Source: Candidatus Aminicenantota bacterium
Lineage (GTDB): Bacteria; Acidobacteriota; Aminicenantia; Aminicenantales; UBA4085
Assembly: GCA_026393895.1 (NCBI GenBank)
Contig: JAPKZG010000036.1
Location: 1-62,517, forward strand
Direction: 5' to 3'
Length of the DNA: 62,517 bases
Shown: piece after piece, positions 49,910-59,737 of the stretch
Position numbering within the stretch: position 1 is the first letter of the stretch
How the letters are laid out: each line of letters opens with the position of its first letter
Position numbers and translations under genes: made by a program
The notes under the pieces: model-generated
The model's database searches: none
What the model was told of the DNA's origin: nothing
What the model saw: only the letters and a program-made list of their open reading frames with translations

Positions 49910-51027
49910 TGGTCCTTCCAGACGCGGCCGTCCTGGCGGATGCGCCAGACGGCGCCGCCCGTCCCGGCATAGGACGCTTCGAACATCCGGTCGGTCGTTT
50001 GCAGGACCGGGGGATAAACGAATCCCGTGACTTTCAATTCCTTTTCCTTGAGTCCGAGCGCGTTCACGTCGGAGGTGAAACTCCCCTTTTCGGCAAAATG
50101 CGCCCACTCCCGGTAATACAGACGGCGGAGGACCCACTTCGCTTTTTCCTCAGGCCGCGAAACAAACGAATCTCGTCCTTTTCCGGCGGTTTTCCCCGAG
50201 AATTGGACATACCCCCACATCTCGGGATAATGGATGTCGACCACCCCGGTCGGAGACCAAACCCAGGTCTCCTCGGGATAAGGTTTGCCCGTCGCCGGAT
50301 CGGCGGCCTTGACGACGTTTCCGTCCGCCGCGGCCGTTCGGTATTCCACACGGGAGAAATCGACCCGCCACTGGTCCCCCGGCTGGGGCGGGGCGGCCGG
50401 ATGAGCGGCTTCCTGGAGCACGTCCCAGGGAAAGGCCAGCTCGACGAACCAGCTTTTATCCTTGTCTTTCGGGTTGTTCAGCGTCCCGTTGATCAGGACG
50501 CCGGTTTGCATTCCCGGAATGTCCCAGGCCTGGATGTTGGCCGGGCGGCCGTCCCGGTATGGGTTTATGAGAAACAGGTCCCAGACCGTTCGGAGCGCGT
50601 TGATCTCCGTCTCGAAGTAATGATGGGTGTCGCCGTCCGGATCGATAAAGACTTCGAAATCGTTGTCCTCGTAGATGACCGAGTCATGGCGGGTAAGCGT
50701 CCCCCAAACGTTCGGCTCCTCCAGGTAGGCCCCGACGTAGAAATACAGGTCGTCCCATAACATCTTGACCATCGTCCGAAACCGCGGTTTCGGCCGCTTT
50801 CCTCCCTCGATGTCGACGAAGGGATCGGACCAGGAGGCCTTGTCCCAGACGTCCTCGTCCAGGTTTCCGTCCACCGTCACGGGACCGGCCGCCCGGTAAC
50901 AAACATAGGTCCTGGGTTCAAAGGGGATTTTCGGTTCGACGACCCGGGTTGTCTCGGCCGAAAGGGCGAAGGCAAAAACGAGAACGAGCCCGGCCGAACA
51001 GGCCAGAAAAAAGTTCGATTTGCGCAT
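49906..51027 (-). CDS. Secreted carbohydrate-binding family 9-like protein
   Basis: A 373-residue protein; signal peptide MRKSNFFLACSAGLVLVFAF, start at 51027 with GGAGG. The CBM9/DOMON-like beta-sandwich spans ~45-250: 'VTVDGNLDEDVWDKASWSDP', 'VKMLWDDLYFYVGAYLEEPN', 'DNDFEVFIDPDGDTHHYFET', 'FVELAFPWDVLQEA', 'QWRVDFSRVEYR'. 'ETWVWSPTGVVDIHYPEMWG YVQF'-type end is typical of this family. The C-terminal ~70 residues are helical. Family members bind glycans or are modules of hydrolases; here the module stands alone. It is first of the coupled three-gene unit. Confidence 0.88.
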   Translation of the reverse strand: MRKSNFFLACSAGLVLVFAFALSAETTRVVEPKIPFEPRTYVCYRAAGPVTVDGNLDEDVWDKASWSDPFVDIEGGKRPKPRFRTMVKMLWDDLYFYVGAYLEEPNVWGTLTRHDSVIYEDNDFEVFIDPDGDTHHYFETEINALRTVWDLFLINPYRDGRPANIQAWDIPGMQTGVLINGTLNNPKDKDKSWFVELAFPWDVLQEAAHPAAPPQPGDQWRVDFSRVEYRTAAADGNVVKAADPATGKPYPEETWVWSPTGVVDIHYPEMWGYVQFSGKTAGKGRDSFVSRPEEKAKWVLRRLYYREWAHFAEKGSFTSDVNALGLKEKELKVTGFVYPPVLQTTDRMFEASYAGTGGAVWRIRQDGRVWKDQ

Positions 51028-51083
51028 GACATCCTCCGCGCGGGAAGATGCCATTTTAACAGAAATCCGCGAATTCCGAAGCG

Positions 51084-54000
51084 TTAGAATCCCTGCCAGA
51101 AACTGAAGGTGAAATGCCAGCCCTGGCCCGGACGGTCAAGCGGCTTGACGAGATCGCATCCGACAACCATATAGCCGAAGAGGTTCGCCCGCAAGCCGAT
51201 CCCGTAACTGGACCGGGGTTTCCGGTTTCCGCCCAGGAACCAGGCCTTGTCCGTGCTGTTCCAGGCCACGGCGCTGTCAAAGAAGGCCACGAAATCCAGC
51301 GGGAAGATGCCGTAGTATCCCTTGCCCAGCCCGAGGACGCCGAACAGCGGAAACCGCAGCTCAAAATTGGCCACGGCGACGCGCGTTCCGAACAGCCGGT
51401 TATAGTCGAATGTCCCTGTCTTTGGGTCGGTTTCCTCGGCCGACAAGCTGTTGTATTCGTAGCCCCGGATCATCGTCCCGTATCCGAGATACATCGGATA
51501 GAGGCGCGAATCTTCGCCGCCGCTTCCGTACCGGCCGTAATGAAGGATCCGGAAGGCCAGGGTGAACGGTTTGACCGGAACGATGTATTTCCGGTAATCG
51601 GCGAGCACGGTGGTGTAGTTGAGGGTGCCGAACGTCGGCGAAACCTCAAGCCGGTAGCTTTGGCCGATGATCGGGCTGGTCGCCCCGAAAAGCGACGTGT
51701 CGGAAACCAGAGCGGCGCTGAGGAACGGCATGTGGATCCCGGAGGCCGAGGGCAGGTCGATGTCCTCGTAATAAATGAGGTTGTTGGTGTAATACGAATA
51801 CGCCCGGGTGTAAAGGGAATTCGCGAATTGGACGAAACTGTAGCCGCCCTGGACCTCGACCCGTTGGGCCGGGTTGAACGGATAATAAGCGAATCCTCCC
51901 AACTGGTAGTAGATCTGGCGATAGATGTACTCTTTGATGAAATAGGCCGGCTCGTTCTTTACCCAACCGTCTTCGATCGAATATCCGCCATAGCTGTACG
52001 GCATCCGTTCGGCCACGAGGCCGAAATTCAACCGGTTTTTTGAGTTGGTGTAAACGCCGATGACGGCCGAATCGATGAGCCGGTCGGACACCTGGGCGAT
52101 GCCCGTCATGCTGTTCTGCCCAAGTATATCGCTGAAGGTGAAGGCGACCCCGCCGCCGGCGTAGGAACCGTAGCGGTCTACGCCCACGCCGACCTGGGGC
52201 GGGGTGATGTAATCCAAGGTCATTTTGGATTCATAGGGGACGGAGGTGAACTTGGAGGCGTCCGCCGGCAAGCCGTACATGAAATTGCGGAGCAATCCCA
52301 TTAACTCCGAACCCGTCCGGGCCTTGGGCGGAAGCATCGCCGAGGAACGGTCGACCGCCTCCGTGCCGACCGGGGTCCCGGCCATCTCGCTGCTCGTGTT
52401 GAGTTTGTAAATACTGTAAATGCCCTCGTCGTAGACACCGAACAGGACGTCGTTGGAACGGGAAGCGATCGTCAGCGAGGGGCTCAGGGCGGTGATGCCG
52501 CTGACCCCGGTATAGAGATTCGTAACCTGATAAAAACGGCCTTCGCTCCGGTCCAGGCGGTAGAGGTTGGACACGCCGTCCCGGTCGGAAATGAAAAAAA
52601 GTTGCCGGCCGTCGGCCGACCACTGCGGCGAGATATGCTTGCCCGTTTGAAACGCCGGCAGTTCCCGGATCTCCCCTGTCGAAGGATCGAGCAAGGCCAG
52701 CCGGCAATCGCCCATACCCACCAGGGACAGATCGGCGGTGAAACGCTCGGTGATGAAGGCGATCCATTTCCCGTCGGGCGACCAGGCCGGCTGAAGGTCG
52801 CCGAAGGGGTCGGAGGTCATGTTTTGCAGCTTTTTGGTTTCGAAGTCATAAATGTAAAGGTCCGAATATCCTCCAGTCAGGGCGGAAAAGGCGATCTTTT
52901 TCCCGTCGGGCGACCACGTCGGATTAAGGATTTCGCCCAATTCGGGAAAGACGATTTCCTCATCAAGCTTGCGGCCGTCTTCCGCCAGAAACGCCAGGAC
53001 GGGCTTGCCCGCGCTCACCGCACCGAAGGCGAACTTCGTCCCATCCGCGTTCCAGGACCCGGCCGAATAGATGAATTGGATGCTCTGGAAATGCGGATCG
53101 ATCGCGGTTTTCGTCAGTTTCCGGGTGATCTTTCCGGTCTGGGCGTCGCCCATGAACATTTCGATCGAGTACAGGTCGCGCGAGGAAATGAAGACGAAGC
53201 GCTTGCCGTCGGGTGAGACGGACGGGGCGCAATTCAGAGATTCATCCTCGGTCCCCTTGATCAGAAGCCGGGCGTTAGCCAGCGGCTTCTCCGTGGATTT
53301 CTCGATCATTCCGTATTCGGCCTTTAGGGCCGCGTGCCAATCTTCGGAGAATTGCTTCGTCGTGATGCCCAAATCACGTTCGAAGGCTTTTTCGTACTCG
53401 AAACCGCGGATGATGTCCTTCATCAGTTTCGAGGCGACGATGTCTCCCCACCGGCCGGCGATATACGCCCAGACCGCCTGGCCGTATAGATAGGGGAAAT
53501 ATTTATAGGGATTTTCCAGGTTTTTGAGGGTCGGGATCTTTTTCTTCCGGATCATGTCCCTCATCCACATAGCCGTGTGAGGGTCCTCCGGGCCGATCGA
53601 AAAGTATTCGGCCGCGCCTTCGATCAGGAACAGCGGGGCCCGCTCCAGACCGCCTCCGCCCTGCGGTTTGTAGCGTTGCCCGCCCCCCATGGCCATGTCG
53701 TACTGGAAGGCGTGGACGAGCTCGTGACCGATGACGTGGTCCGTGTCTTCCAGGGTGGCCCCGAACGGCAGGATGATCCGCCGCTTGAATGATTCGGTCA
53801 CTCCGCCCGTGCCCTCGTTGATCAATTCGGAGAGCACGGTCGTTTGCTCAAACTGAGGGTGGCTGGCGTATATGATCAGAGACTGTTTGCCCTTGAGGTC
53901 ATAGTTGAAAATCCGGGCGAACCGGTTGTACCAGCGTTCGGCCATCCGGGCGGCGACCCGGATCGCCGCTTCCTCCTCCGGGTAGTAGTAGATCTGAAAA

Positions 54001-54164
54001 TGATCGGTGCGCAGGACCTGGTAATTGAATTTCTGGTACTGGACCTTGTTCCGGCCGAAGTACTGGGCCGGAGCCGCGACGGCCGTCAAGACGAGGAAGA
54101 GAAGGAGAAGCGCCCATCGCAGACCTGCGTCCGTTCCCGGTTTATGTCGAGGCGAAGCGTTCAT
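51084..54164 (-). CDS. Large outer-membrane protein: metallopeptidase-like domain, PD40 propeller and C-terminal barrel
   Basis: 1026 residues in three parts. After a signal peptide (RWALLLLFLVLTAVAAPAQY), residues ~35-290 are a peptidase-MA-like domain with 'IGHELVHAFQYDMAMGGG' (HExxH) and a following 'FLIEGAAEYFS' (Glu third ligand). Residues ~300-600 hold WD40-like PD40/TolB repeats ('SPDGKRFVFISSRDLYSIEM', 'SPDGKKIAFSALTGGYSDLY', 'SPDGKWIAFITERFTADLSL'). Residues ~690-1026 form a BamA/D15-like barrel ending 'GQGWHFTFSFWQGF' with the C-terminal Phe. The combination is known from Acidobacteria-like genomes, but its role is not established. The promoter at 54182-54211 and AAAGGAG serve it. 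Confidence 0.88.
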   Translation of the reverse strand: MNASPRHKPGTDAGLRWALLLLFLVLTAVAAPAQYFGRNKVQYQKFNYQVLRTDHFQIYYYPEEEAAIRVAARMAERWYNRFARIFNYDLKGKQSLIIYASHPQFEQTTVLSELINEGTGGVTESFKRRIILPFGATLEDTDHVIGHELVHAFQYDMAMGGGQRYKPQGGGGLERAPLFLIEGAAEYFSIGPEDPHTAMWMRDMIRKKKIPTLKNLENPYKYFPYLYGQAVWAYIAGRWGDIVASKLMKDIIRGFEYEKAFERDLGITTKQFSEDWHAALKAEYGMIEKSTEKPLANARLLIKGTEDESLNCAPSVSPDGKRFVFISSRDLYSIEMFMGDAQTGKITRKLTKTAIDPHFQSIQFIYSAGSWNADGTKFAFGAVSAGKPVLAFLAEDGRKLDEEIVFPELGEILNPTWSPDGKKIAFSALTGGYSDLYIYDFETKKLQNMTSDPFGDLQPAWSPDGKWIAFITERFTADLSLVGMGDCRLALLDPSTGEIRELPAFQTGKHISPQWSADGRQLFFISDRDGVSNLYRLDRSEGRFYQVTNLYTGVSGITALSPSLTIASRSNDVLFGVYDEGIYSIYKLNTSSEMAGTPVGTEAVDRSSAMLPPKARTGSELMGLLRNFMYGLPADASKFTSVPYESKMTLDYITPPQVGVGVDRYGSYAGGGVAFTFSDILGQNSMTGIAQVSDRLIDSAVIGVYTNSKNRLNFGLVAERMPYSYGGYSIEDGWVKNEPAYFIKEYIYRQIYYQLGGFAYYPFNPAQRVEVQGGYSFVQFANSLYTRAYSYYTNNLIYYEDIDLPSASGIHMPFLSAALVSDTSLFGATSPIIGQSYRLEVSPTFGTLNYTTVLADYRKYIVPVKPFTLAFRILHYGRYGSGGEDSRLYPMYLGYGTMIRGYEYNSLSAEETDPKTGTFDYNRLFGTRVAVANFELRFPLFGVLGLGKGYYGIFPLDFVAFFDSAVAWNSTDKAWFLGGNRKPRSSYGIGLRANLFGYMVVGCDLVKPLDRPGQGWHFTFSFWQGF

Positions 54165-54181
54165 CGGTACTCCTTTTTTCT

Positions 54182-54211
54182 AATCTACTCTACCGCCCTT
54201 AAAATTGTCAA
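54182..54211 (-). promoter_or_regulatory. Sigma-70 promoter of the PD40-barrel gene
   Basis: On the minus strand TTGACA (54211-54206), an 18-bp spacer and TAGATT (54187-54182) lie just before AAAAGGAG and the ATG at 54164. Confidence 0.6.
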
Positions 54212-54395
54212 ACTCACGTCCGGGCTTAAACGTTACCTTACCTTACTTATATCCAAGAATCATGCCAATTTACTTTCCGGGAGGAAGCAGGTTCGTCCGG
54301 CCAGGATCGTCCTCCCCGGAGGACACTTTATAATCAGCGGGGACGGTTCGAAACGTTGCCCGATGTTCGTCCCGATCCGGTTTTCCTTTCTTTTC

Positions 54396-54424
54396 TTGAC
54401 AGCTATCCCGGACCGGGTTTACGA
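54396..54424 (+). promoter_or_regulatory. Candidate promoter of the VPS10 gene
   Basis: TTGACA (54396-54401) with a 17-bp spacer to TTACGA (54419-54424); the -10 is weak. The remaining ~200 bases between this and the divergent promoter at 54211 show no gene. Confidence 0.45.
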
Positions 54425-54486
54425 TGCCTCCTTGTTAAAACCAACGTAAAAATATCATACCTTCGCCCTCATCATAAGGAGGCCTC

Positions 54487-57400
54487 ATGAAAAAAATCGT
54501 GATTCTCGTCCTGGTCGTCTTGACGGTGTTCTCGCTTTTTGCGGCCGAAAAGGCCAAACCGAAGGAACCTGACAAAAAACCGGAGACGATCAGCGCCGAA
54601 ACGTTCGCCGGCCTGGCCTGGCGGGGAGTCGGCCCGGCCCATACCTCGGGACGCATCGCCGATTTCGCCGTTAATCCCGCCGATCCCAAGCAGATTTACG
54701 TCGGCGTGGCCAGCGGCCATATCTGGAAGACGGACAACGCCGGCATCACCTGGTCGCCGGTATTCGAGAACTACGGGTCTTACGCGATCGGCTGCCTGGC
54801 CATGGACCCGACGAACCCCAACGTCGTTTGGGCGGGAACGGGCGAAAACAACCACCAGCGCGCCCTCGGCTACGGCGACGGCGTCTATAAAACCATCGAC
54901 GCCGGCAAGTCCTGGACGCAGATGGGGCTGAAAGACTCCCGCCAGATCGGGGACATTCTCATCAATCCCAAAAATCCCGACATGGTCTACGTCGCAGCCG
55001 AGGGTTCGGCCTGGGGCCCGGGCGGCGACCGCGGCTTCTACAAAACGACCGACGGCGGCAAAACCTGGACCAAGGTCCTCTCCATCAGCGAAAATACGGG
55101 CGTCGCCAGCGCGGTTATGGACCCGCGCGACCCCGACGTCATCATCGTCACCTCGGAACAGCGCCGGCGGCACGTCTTCACCAAGATCGGCGGCGGCCCG
55201 GAAACAGCCTTTCACAAGACGACCGACGGCGGCAAAACCTGGCGGAAAATCACTTCCGGCCTGCCCTCGGCCGACATGGGCGGGATCGGGCTGGCCATCT
55301 CCCCCGCAAACCCCGACGTCGTCTATGCCATCATCGAGGCGGCCGGTGACGCGAGCGGCTTCTACCGTTCGACCGACCGCGGCGAATCCTGGTCGAAAAT
55401 GAGCTCCCACTCCGCCCAGGGACAGTACTACAACGAAATCGTCTGCGACCCCAAGGACGTCGATACAATCTATTCCACCGAAACCGTCTCCCACGTCTCC
55501 CGCGACGGCGGCCGCACCTGGACGCCGCTCGGGCTCGACGCCCGTCACGTCGACGACCACGCCATCTGGATAGACACCCGCGACACCGCCCATTTTCTCA
55601 TCGGCGGGGACGGGGGGATTTATGAAACGTACGACGGCGGGGCGAAATACCGGTTCGTCTCGAACCTTCCCGTCACCCAGTTTTACCGTGTGACCGTCGA
55701 CGATTCCCTGCCCTTCTATTACATCTACGGCGGGACGCAGGACAACAACAGCATGGGCGGCCCGTCGCGGAACACGAGCACGGACGGGGTCACGAGCGAC
55801 GAGTGGTTCTTCACGGTCGGCGGCGACGGTTTCGTCTCCCAGGTCGACCCGAAGGACCCCAACATCGTTTATTCCGAATGGCAATACGGCAACATCGTCC
55901 GCTACGACCGCAAAAGCATGGAAAGCTTCTCGATCAAGCCGCAACCGGCCAAGGGCGAGCTGACGTTCCGCTGGTTCTGGGACACGCCGTTTTTGATCTC
56001 ACCCCATTCCAACACGCGCCTTTACATCGCGGCCGAGCGGGTCTTTCGGTCCGACGACCGGGGCGACTCCTGGAAAGAGATTTCCGGCGATCTGACGGCT
56101 AAAATCGACCGGAACTCGATCCCGGTCATGGGCAAATACTGGAGCGTCGACGCCGTGGCCAAGGACGTTTCGACTTCGCAATACGGCCTGATCGTGTCGC
56201 TGGCCGAGTCGCCGCTTAAGGAAGGGTTGATTTTCGTCGGTACGGACGACGGCCTGATCCAGGTCACGGAAAACGGAGGCCAAAACTGGCGGAAGATCGA
56301 CTCGTTCCCCAGCGTCCCCGCCCGCACGTACGTGAGCGACGTTTTCCCTTCGCGGTTTGATGAAAACGTCGTTTTCGCCGCCTTCAACAACACGCTGAAC
56401 GACGACTTCAATCCCTATCTCCTCAAGAGCGGGGACAAGGGCAGGACCTGGACCCCGATCGCGGCCGGCCTGCCGCAAAACGGCGGCGTTCACACGATCG
56501 TCCAGGATCCCGTGAACCCCGACCTCCTGTTCGCCGGAACGGAATTCGGCGTCTTCGCCTCCGTCAACGGCGGCAAGGAATGGTTCGCCCTGAAAAACGG
56601 GATGCCCACTATCAGCGTCAAGGATCTGACCATCCAACGCCGGGAAAACGACCTCGTGGCCGCCACGTTTGGCCGGGGTATTTTCGTCTTGGACGACTAC
56701 ACGCCGCTACGGCTCATCAAGCCCGAGGACGTGAAGAATGATTTTCGGCTCTTCCCGGTCAAGGATGCCCTGGCCTACATCCGGACGTCGGTGAAATACG
56801 GCCAGGGAGCGACCTATTTCCTCGCCCCCAATCCCGCGTACGGCGCGGTGTTCACATATTTCCTCAAGGAAAGCCCTCAGACTCAAAAGCAGATCCGGCA
56901 GAAGCGGGACAAGGACCTTTTTGAAAAAGGCGAAAAAATCCCCATTCCCTCGCTGGAGGAACAACGGCGGGAAGGGATGGAACACAAGCCCTATCTCCAG
57001 TTCACCGTCGCCGACGAAGCCGGCCGCGTCGTTCGGGTTCTCCGCACCGCCCCATCTCCGGGCGTCAACCGGGTCGTTTGGGATCTCAGCTACGCCTCTC
57101 CCTCCCCCGTCGGCGAGGCGGAGTCGTTCGATCCGTTCCGGAAGGACGATTCCGGGTTCATGGTGATGCCGGGCCGCTACAGCGTCTCCGCGGCCAAGGT
57201 CGTCGACAACACGGTCACGCCGCTCGGCGAAGCCCAGCCCTTCGCCGTCAAGGCCTTGGCCAACGTCACCCTCGCCGCCGAAAACAGGCCCGAGCTTGTC
57301 GCCTTCCAAAACAAGGTCGGCGAGTTGACCCGGGCTGCCCAGGGAACCTACGAAGAGACCGAAGCCCTGGCCGCCAAGGTGCGCCGGATCCGCCAGACGG

Positions 57401-57762
57401 CGGCCGCGCTTCCCGGCGGACCGGCCGGACTCCTTCCCGCGCTCGTTCAGACCGAAAAAACGCTCGATGAAATCCGGCTGGCCCTCGGCGGGTACGAAGT
57501 CAAGGCCAGTTTCGAGGAAGTCCCGCCCGCGCCCTTGCCGATCCGCAACCGCATCGAGGAAATCGTCGGCATCCAAATCTCGACGACATCCGCGCCGGGC
57601 CGAAATCAACTCGACAGCTACCGGATCGCCTGCGAAGAGCTGGCTCCCGTGATCAAAAAACTCGAGACGCTCAAGACCGTCGACCTGCCGGCCTTGGAAA
57701 AATCCCTGGACGAACAAAAAGCGCCGTGGACGCCCGGCCGAATCATAAAAATCGGGGACTGA
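54487..57762 (+). CDS. Secreted VPS10/sortilin-like beta-propeller protein
   Basis: 1091 residues. The signal peptide is KKIVILVLVVLTVFSLFAAE and GGAGG precedes the ATG. From residue ~40 to 720 the protein is built of BNR/sortilin repeats with Asp-box motifs ('KTTDGGKTWTKVLSI', 'RSTDRGESWSKMSSH', 'VSRDGGRTWTPLG', 'KSGDKGRTWTPIAAG'), i.e. a ten-bladed propeller of the 'VPS10 domain-containing glycosyl hydrolase' type. A linker 'LDDYTPLRLIKPEDVKNDF' leads into a C-terminal beta-sandwich ('PGVNRVVWDLSYASPSP', 'VMPGRYSVSAAKVVDNTVTP') and a charged coiled-coil tail (~935-1091). Hydrolase activity is an annotation habit, not shown. Similar genes are abundant in Aminicenantes-like genomes. Confidence 0.9.
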   Translation: MKKIVILVLVVLTVFSLFAAEKAKPKEPDKKPETISAETFAGLAWRGVGPAHTSGRIADFAVNPADPKQIYVGVASGHIWKTDNAGITWSPVFENYGSYAIGCLAMDPTNPNVVWAGTGENNHQRALGYGDGVYKTIDAGKSWTQMGLKDSRQIGDILINPKNPDMVYVAAEGSAWGPGGDRGFYKTTDGGKTWTKVLSISENTGVASAVMDPRDPDVIIVTSEQRRRHVFTKIGGGPETAFHKTTDGGKTWRKITSGLPSADMGGIGLAISPANPDVVYAIIEAAGDASGFYRSTDRGESWSKMSSHSAQGQYYNEIVCDPKDVDTIYSTETVSHVSRDGGRTWTPLGLDARHVDDHAIWIDTRDTAHFLIGGDGGIYETYDGGAKYRFVSNLPVTQFYRVTVDDSLPFYYIYGGTQDNNSMGGPSRNTSTDGVTSDEWFFTVGGDGFVSQVDPKDPNIVYSEWQYGNIVRYDRKSMESFSIKPQPAKGELTFRWFWDTPFLISPHSNTRLYIAAERVFRSDDRGDSWKEISGDLTAKIDRNSIPVMGKYWSVDAVAKDVSTSQYGLIVSLAESPLKEGLIFVGTDDGLIQVTENGGQNWRKIDSFPSVPARTYVSDVFPSRFDENVVFAAFNNTLNDDFNPYLLKSGDKGRTWTPIAAGLPQNGGVHTIVQDPVNPDLLFAGTEFGVFASVNGGKEWFALKNGMPTISVKDLTIQRRENDLVAATFGRGIFVLDDYTPLRLIKPEDVKNDFRLFPVKDALAYIRTSVKYGQGATYFLAPNPAYGAVFTYFLKESPQTQKQIRQKRDKDLFEKGEKIPIPSLEEQRREGMEHKPYLQFTVADEAGRVVRVLRTAPSPGVNRVVWDLSYASPSPVGEAESFDPFRKDDSGFMVMPGRYSVSAAKVVDNTVTPLGEAQPFAVKALANVTLAAENRPELVAFQNKVGELTRAAQGTYEETEALAAKVRRIRQTAAALPGGPAGLLPALVQTEKTLDEIRLALGGYEVKASFEEVPPAPLPIRNRIEEIVGIQISTTSAPGRNQLDSYRIACEELAPVIKKLETLKTVDLPALEKSLDEQKAPWTPGRIIKIGD

Positions 57763-57796
57763 CGTTCTTCGGCGGAGAAGCGAACGCGTTTCGGCT

Positions 57797-59644
57797 CTAC
57801 CAGACCACGCCGTAATCGTCGCCGTAGTTGCTCGAACCGCCCCAGAAGGTGCCGTGCTCCTGGTCGAAGAAGATCGCGTTGATCGGGCCGGATGTGTATT
57901 TCTTTACGTCCAGCCGATAACCCATGGCCCGGAGCGCCGACCGGACCTCCTCGGGGACCTGTTCGTTGATTTCCAGCCGTCCCGGAATCGACTGGTGATC
58001 GTCGAAGGAATTTCTCATTTGGAAACTGGTGAAATGCGGAGCCTCGCAGGCCTGTTGAACGTTCATTCCGAATTCGACGATTTCCAGAAAAAACTGGAGA
58101 AGGTTCTGGTCCTGAGTGTCCCCGCCCTGGACCGCGCAGGAAAAATACGGCCGGCCGTTTTTTAAAACAAGGCCGGGCGTCAGCGTCGACCGGGGCCGCT
58201 TTCCCGGAACGATGACGTTGAACGGATTTTCGTTTTCGTCGACGACGAAACTCTGGGCCCGCTGGCTGATCCCGATCCCGGTCCGGCCGGCGATCACCGC
58301 CGGGACCCACCCGCCGCTCGGGGTGACGGAAACGACCCAGCCGTTCTCGTCGGCCGCCTGGATCGAGGTCGTCCCGGTCGCGAAACTCTCCGGATCGGCT
58401 TCCTTGATCGGAGGTTGGGCGGCGTCGGGAGGCCAGGCGTCCAAAATTTTCCGGAACGGGTTCACCTGCCCCTGGAAGGGGTACGGGTCCCCGGGTTTGA
58501 TGTCCGGATCGTTTCGCTCCGGGTTGAGGAGCCGGAACCGGTCCCGGGCGTATTCCTTGGAGAGAAGTCCGGCCAGCGGTTCCTCGGGCGGGAAATAAGG
58601 GTCGCCGTAATAAAAATCGCGGTCGGCGAACACCAGGTTCATCACCTGGTACAGCATATGGATGTAGGCGGCGGAATTGTATCCCAGTTTTTTCAGGTCG
58701 ACGGTTTCAAGCATATTGAGGGCCTGGAGCATGACCGGACCCTGGACCCAGCTGTTGAGCTTGTAAACTTCAAGCCCTTTATAGGTCGTCTTGACCGGCT
58801 CTTCCAAATAAACCTTCCACCGGGCCAGGTCGTCCACCTCAAACAACGCACCCTGCTCGTCGGCCCCGCGGACGAATTCCCGGGCAATGTCACCCTTGTA
58901 AAACCGGTCATACGCGGCGTAGATCGATTCCTTGCGGCCCCGGCCGGCGGTTCGGGCCTCGCGTTCCGCCTGGACGAGCTTCTGGAGTGTTTGAAGAAGG
59001 TCATCCTGTCGAAAAACCTCACCGGGAACGGGACCTTCGTGCTCCCGGCCCTCATGCGGCAGCATCACCGCCCGGGCATAGGGCCAGGCCTTGATCTTGT
59101 CCTTCTCCCGTTCAATCGAGTCAGCCGTACCTTTTTCAATCGGATATCCCTCGGCCAATCGCATCGCCGGAGCAAGAATCTCTTCCAGGCTCATCGTGCC
59201 GAATTCCGCCAGCATCGTCATCAACCCGCCGGGCGTGCCGGGTGTCACGGCCGACAAGGGTCCGATCGCGGGCGGATGGCTCATCCCCCTGCTCCGGAAA
59301 TATTCGGCCGTCGCGCCCGAAGGGGCGACGCCGAGGCCGTTGACCGCGATGACTTTTTTTTGGTTGGGGTTGTAGATCAAGGCCTGCGTCTCCCCGCCCC
59401 AACTGAGGACGTCCCACATCGTGCAAACGGCGCCCAGCATGGCGCAGGCCGCGTCCACCGCGTTACCGCCTTTTTGGAAGATCATCGCCCCGGCCGTGGC
59501 CGCCATCGGTTTGCCGGTAATGGCCACCCAGTGTCGGCCGTGGAGAACCGGTTTTTCCGTTTTTTGGGGGAAAAGAAAGACGGCCAGGAATAAAATCGTC
59601 GCCCCCCCCGCCCATCGTACCCGGTTTTTTGTCGAGAATGTCAT
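57797..59644 (-). CDS. Gamma-glutamyltransferase family protein (Ntn hydrolase)
   Basis: A 615-residue exported enzyme, read from the ATG at 59644 (GGAAGG seven bases before; the ATG at 59647 is an alternative). An N-terminal anchor/signal (RWAGGATILFLAVFLFPQ) is followed by the GGT large subunit: 'MAATAGAMIFQKGGNAVDAA', 'GPLSAVTPGTPGGLMTMLAE', 'LEEILAPAMRLAEGYPI'. Autocleavage before the catalytic Thr is expected at 'FATGTTSIQAADENGW', where most GGTs have 'TTH'. The small subunit has 'RPRSTLTPGLVLKNGRPYFS' and 'SSNYGDDYGVVW'. It may act on glutathione or gamma-glutamyl peptides; the altered residue after Thr leaves the substrate open. Confidence 0.88.
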   Translation of the reverse strand: MTFSTKNRVRWAGGATILFLAVFLFPQKTEKPVLHGRHWVAITGKPMAATAGAMIFQKGGNAVDAACAMLGAVCTMWDVLSWGGETQALIYNPNQKKVIAVNGLGVAPSGATAEYFRSRGMSHPPAIGPLSAVTPGTPGGLMTMLAEFGTMSLEEILAPAMRLAEGYPIEKGTADSIEREKDKIKAWPYARAVMLPHEGREHEGPVPGEVFRQDDLLQTLQKLVQAEREARTAGRGRKESIYAAYDRFYKGDIAREFVRGADEQGALFEVDDLARWKVYLEEPVKTTYKGLEVYKLNSWVQGPVMLQALNMLETVDLKKLGYNSAAYIHMLYQVMNLVFADRDFYYGDPYFPPEEPLAGLLSKEYARDRFRLLNPERNDPDIKPGDPYPFQGQVNPFRKILDAWPPDAAQPPIKEADPESFATGTTSIQAADENGWVVSVTPSGGWVPAVIAGRTGIGISQRAQSFVVDENENPFNVIVPGKRPRSTLTPGLVLKNGRPYFSCAVQGGDTQDQNLLQFFLEIVEFGMNVQQACEAPHFTSFQMRNSFDDHQSIPGRLEINEQVPEEVRSALRAMGYRLDVKKYTSGPINAIFFDQEHGTFWGGSSNYGDDYGVVW

Positions 59645-59737
59645 CATCTGTCCTTCCCTTTCCGGAGTCCACGCTTCCCGCCGCCCCATCGGAAAAAAAA
59701 CTTCACGTTCGGGGCAAGCCGGACCGGGCGGACCCGG

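Noticed and set aside
59690..59737. T-rich run between the GH20 and GGT genes as a terminator
   Set aside because: The small ACCGGG/CCCGGT stem is about 20 nt away from the T-run, so it is not a normal intrinsic terminator.
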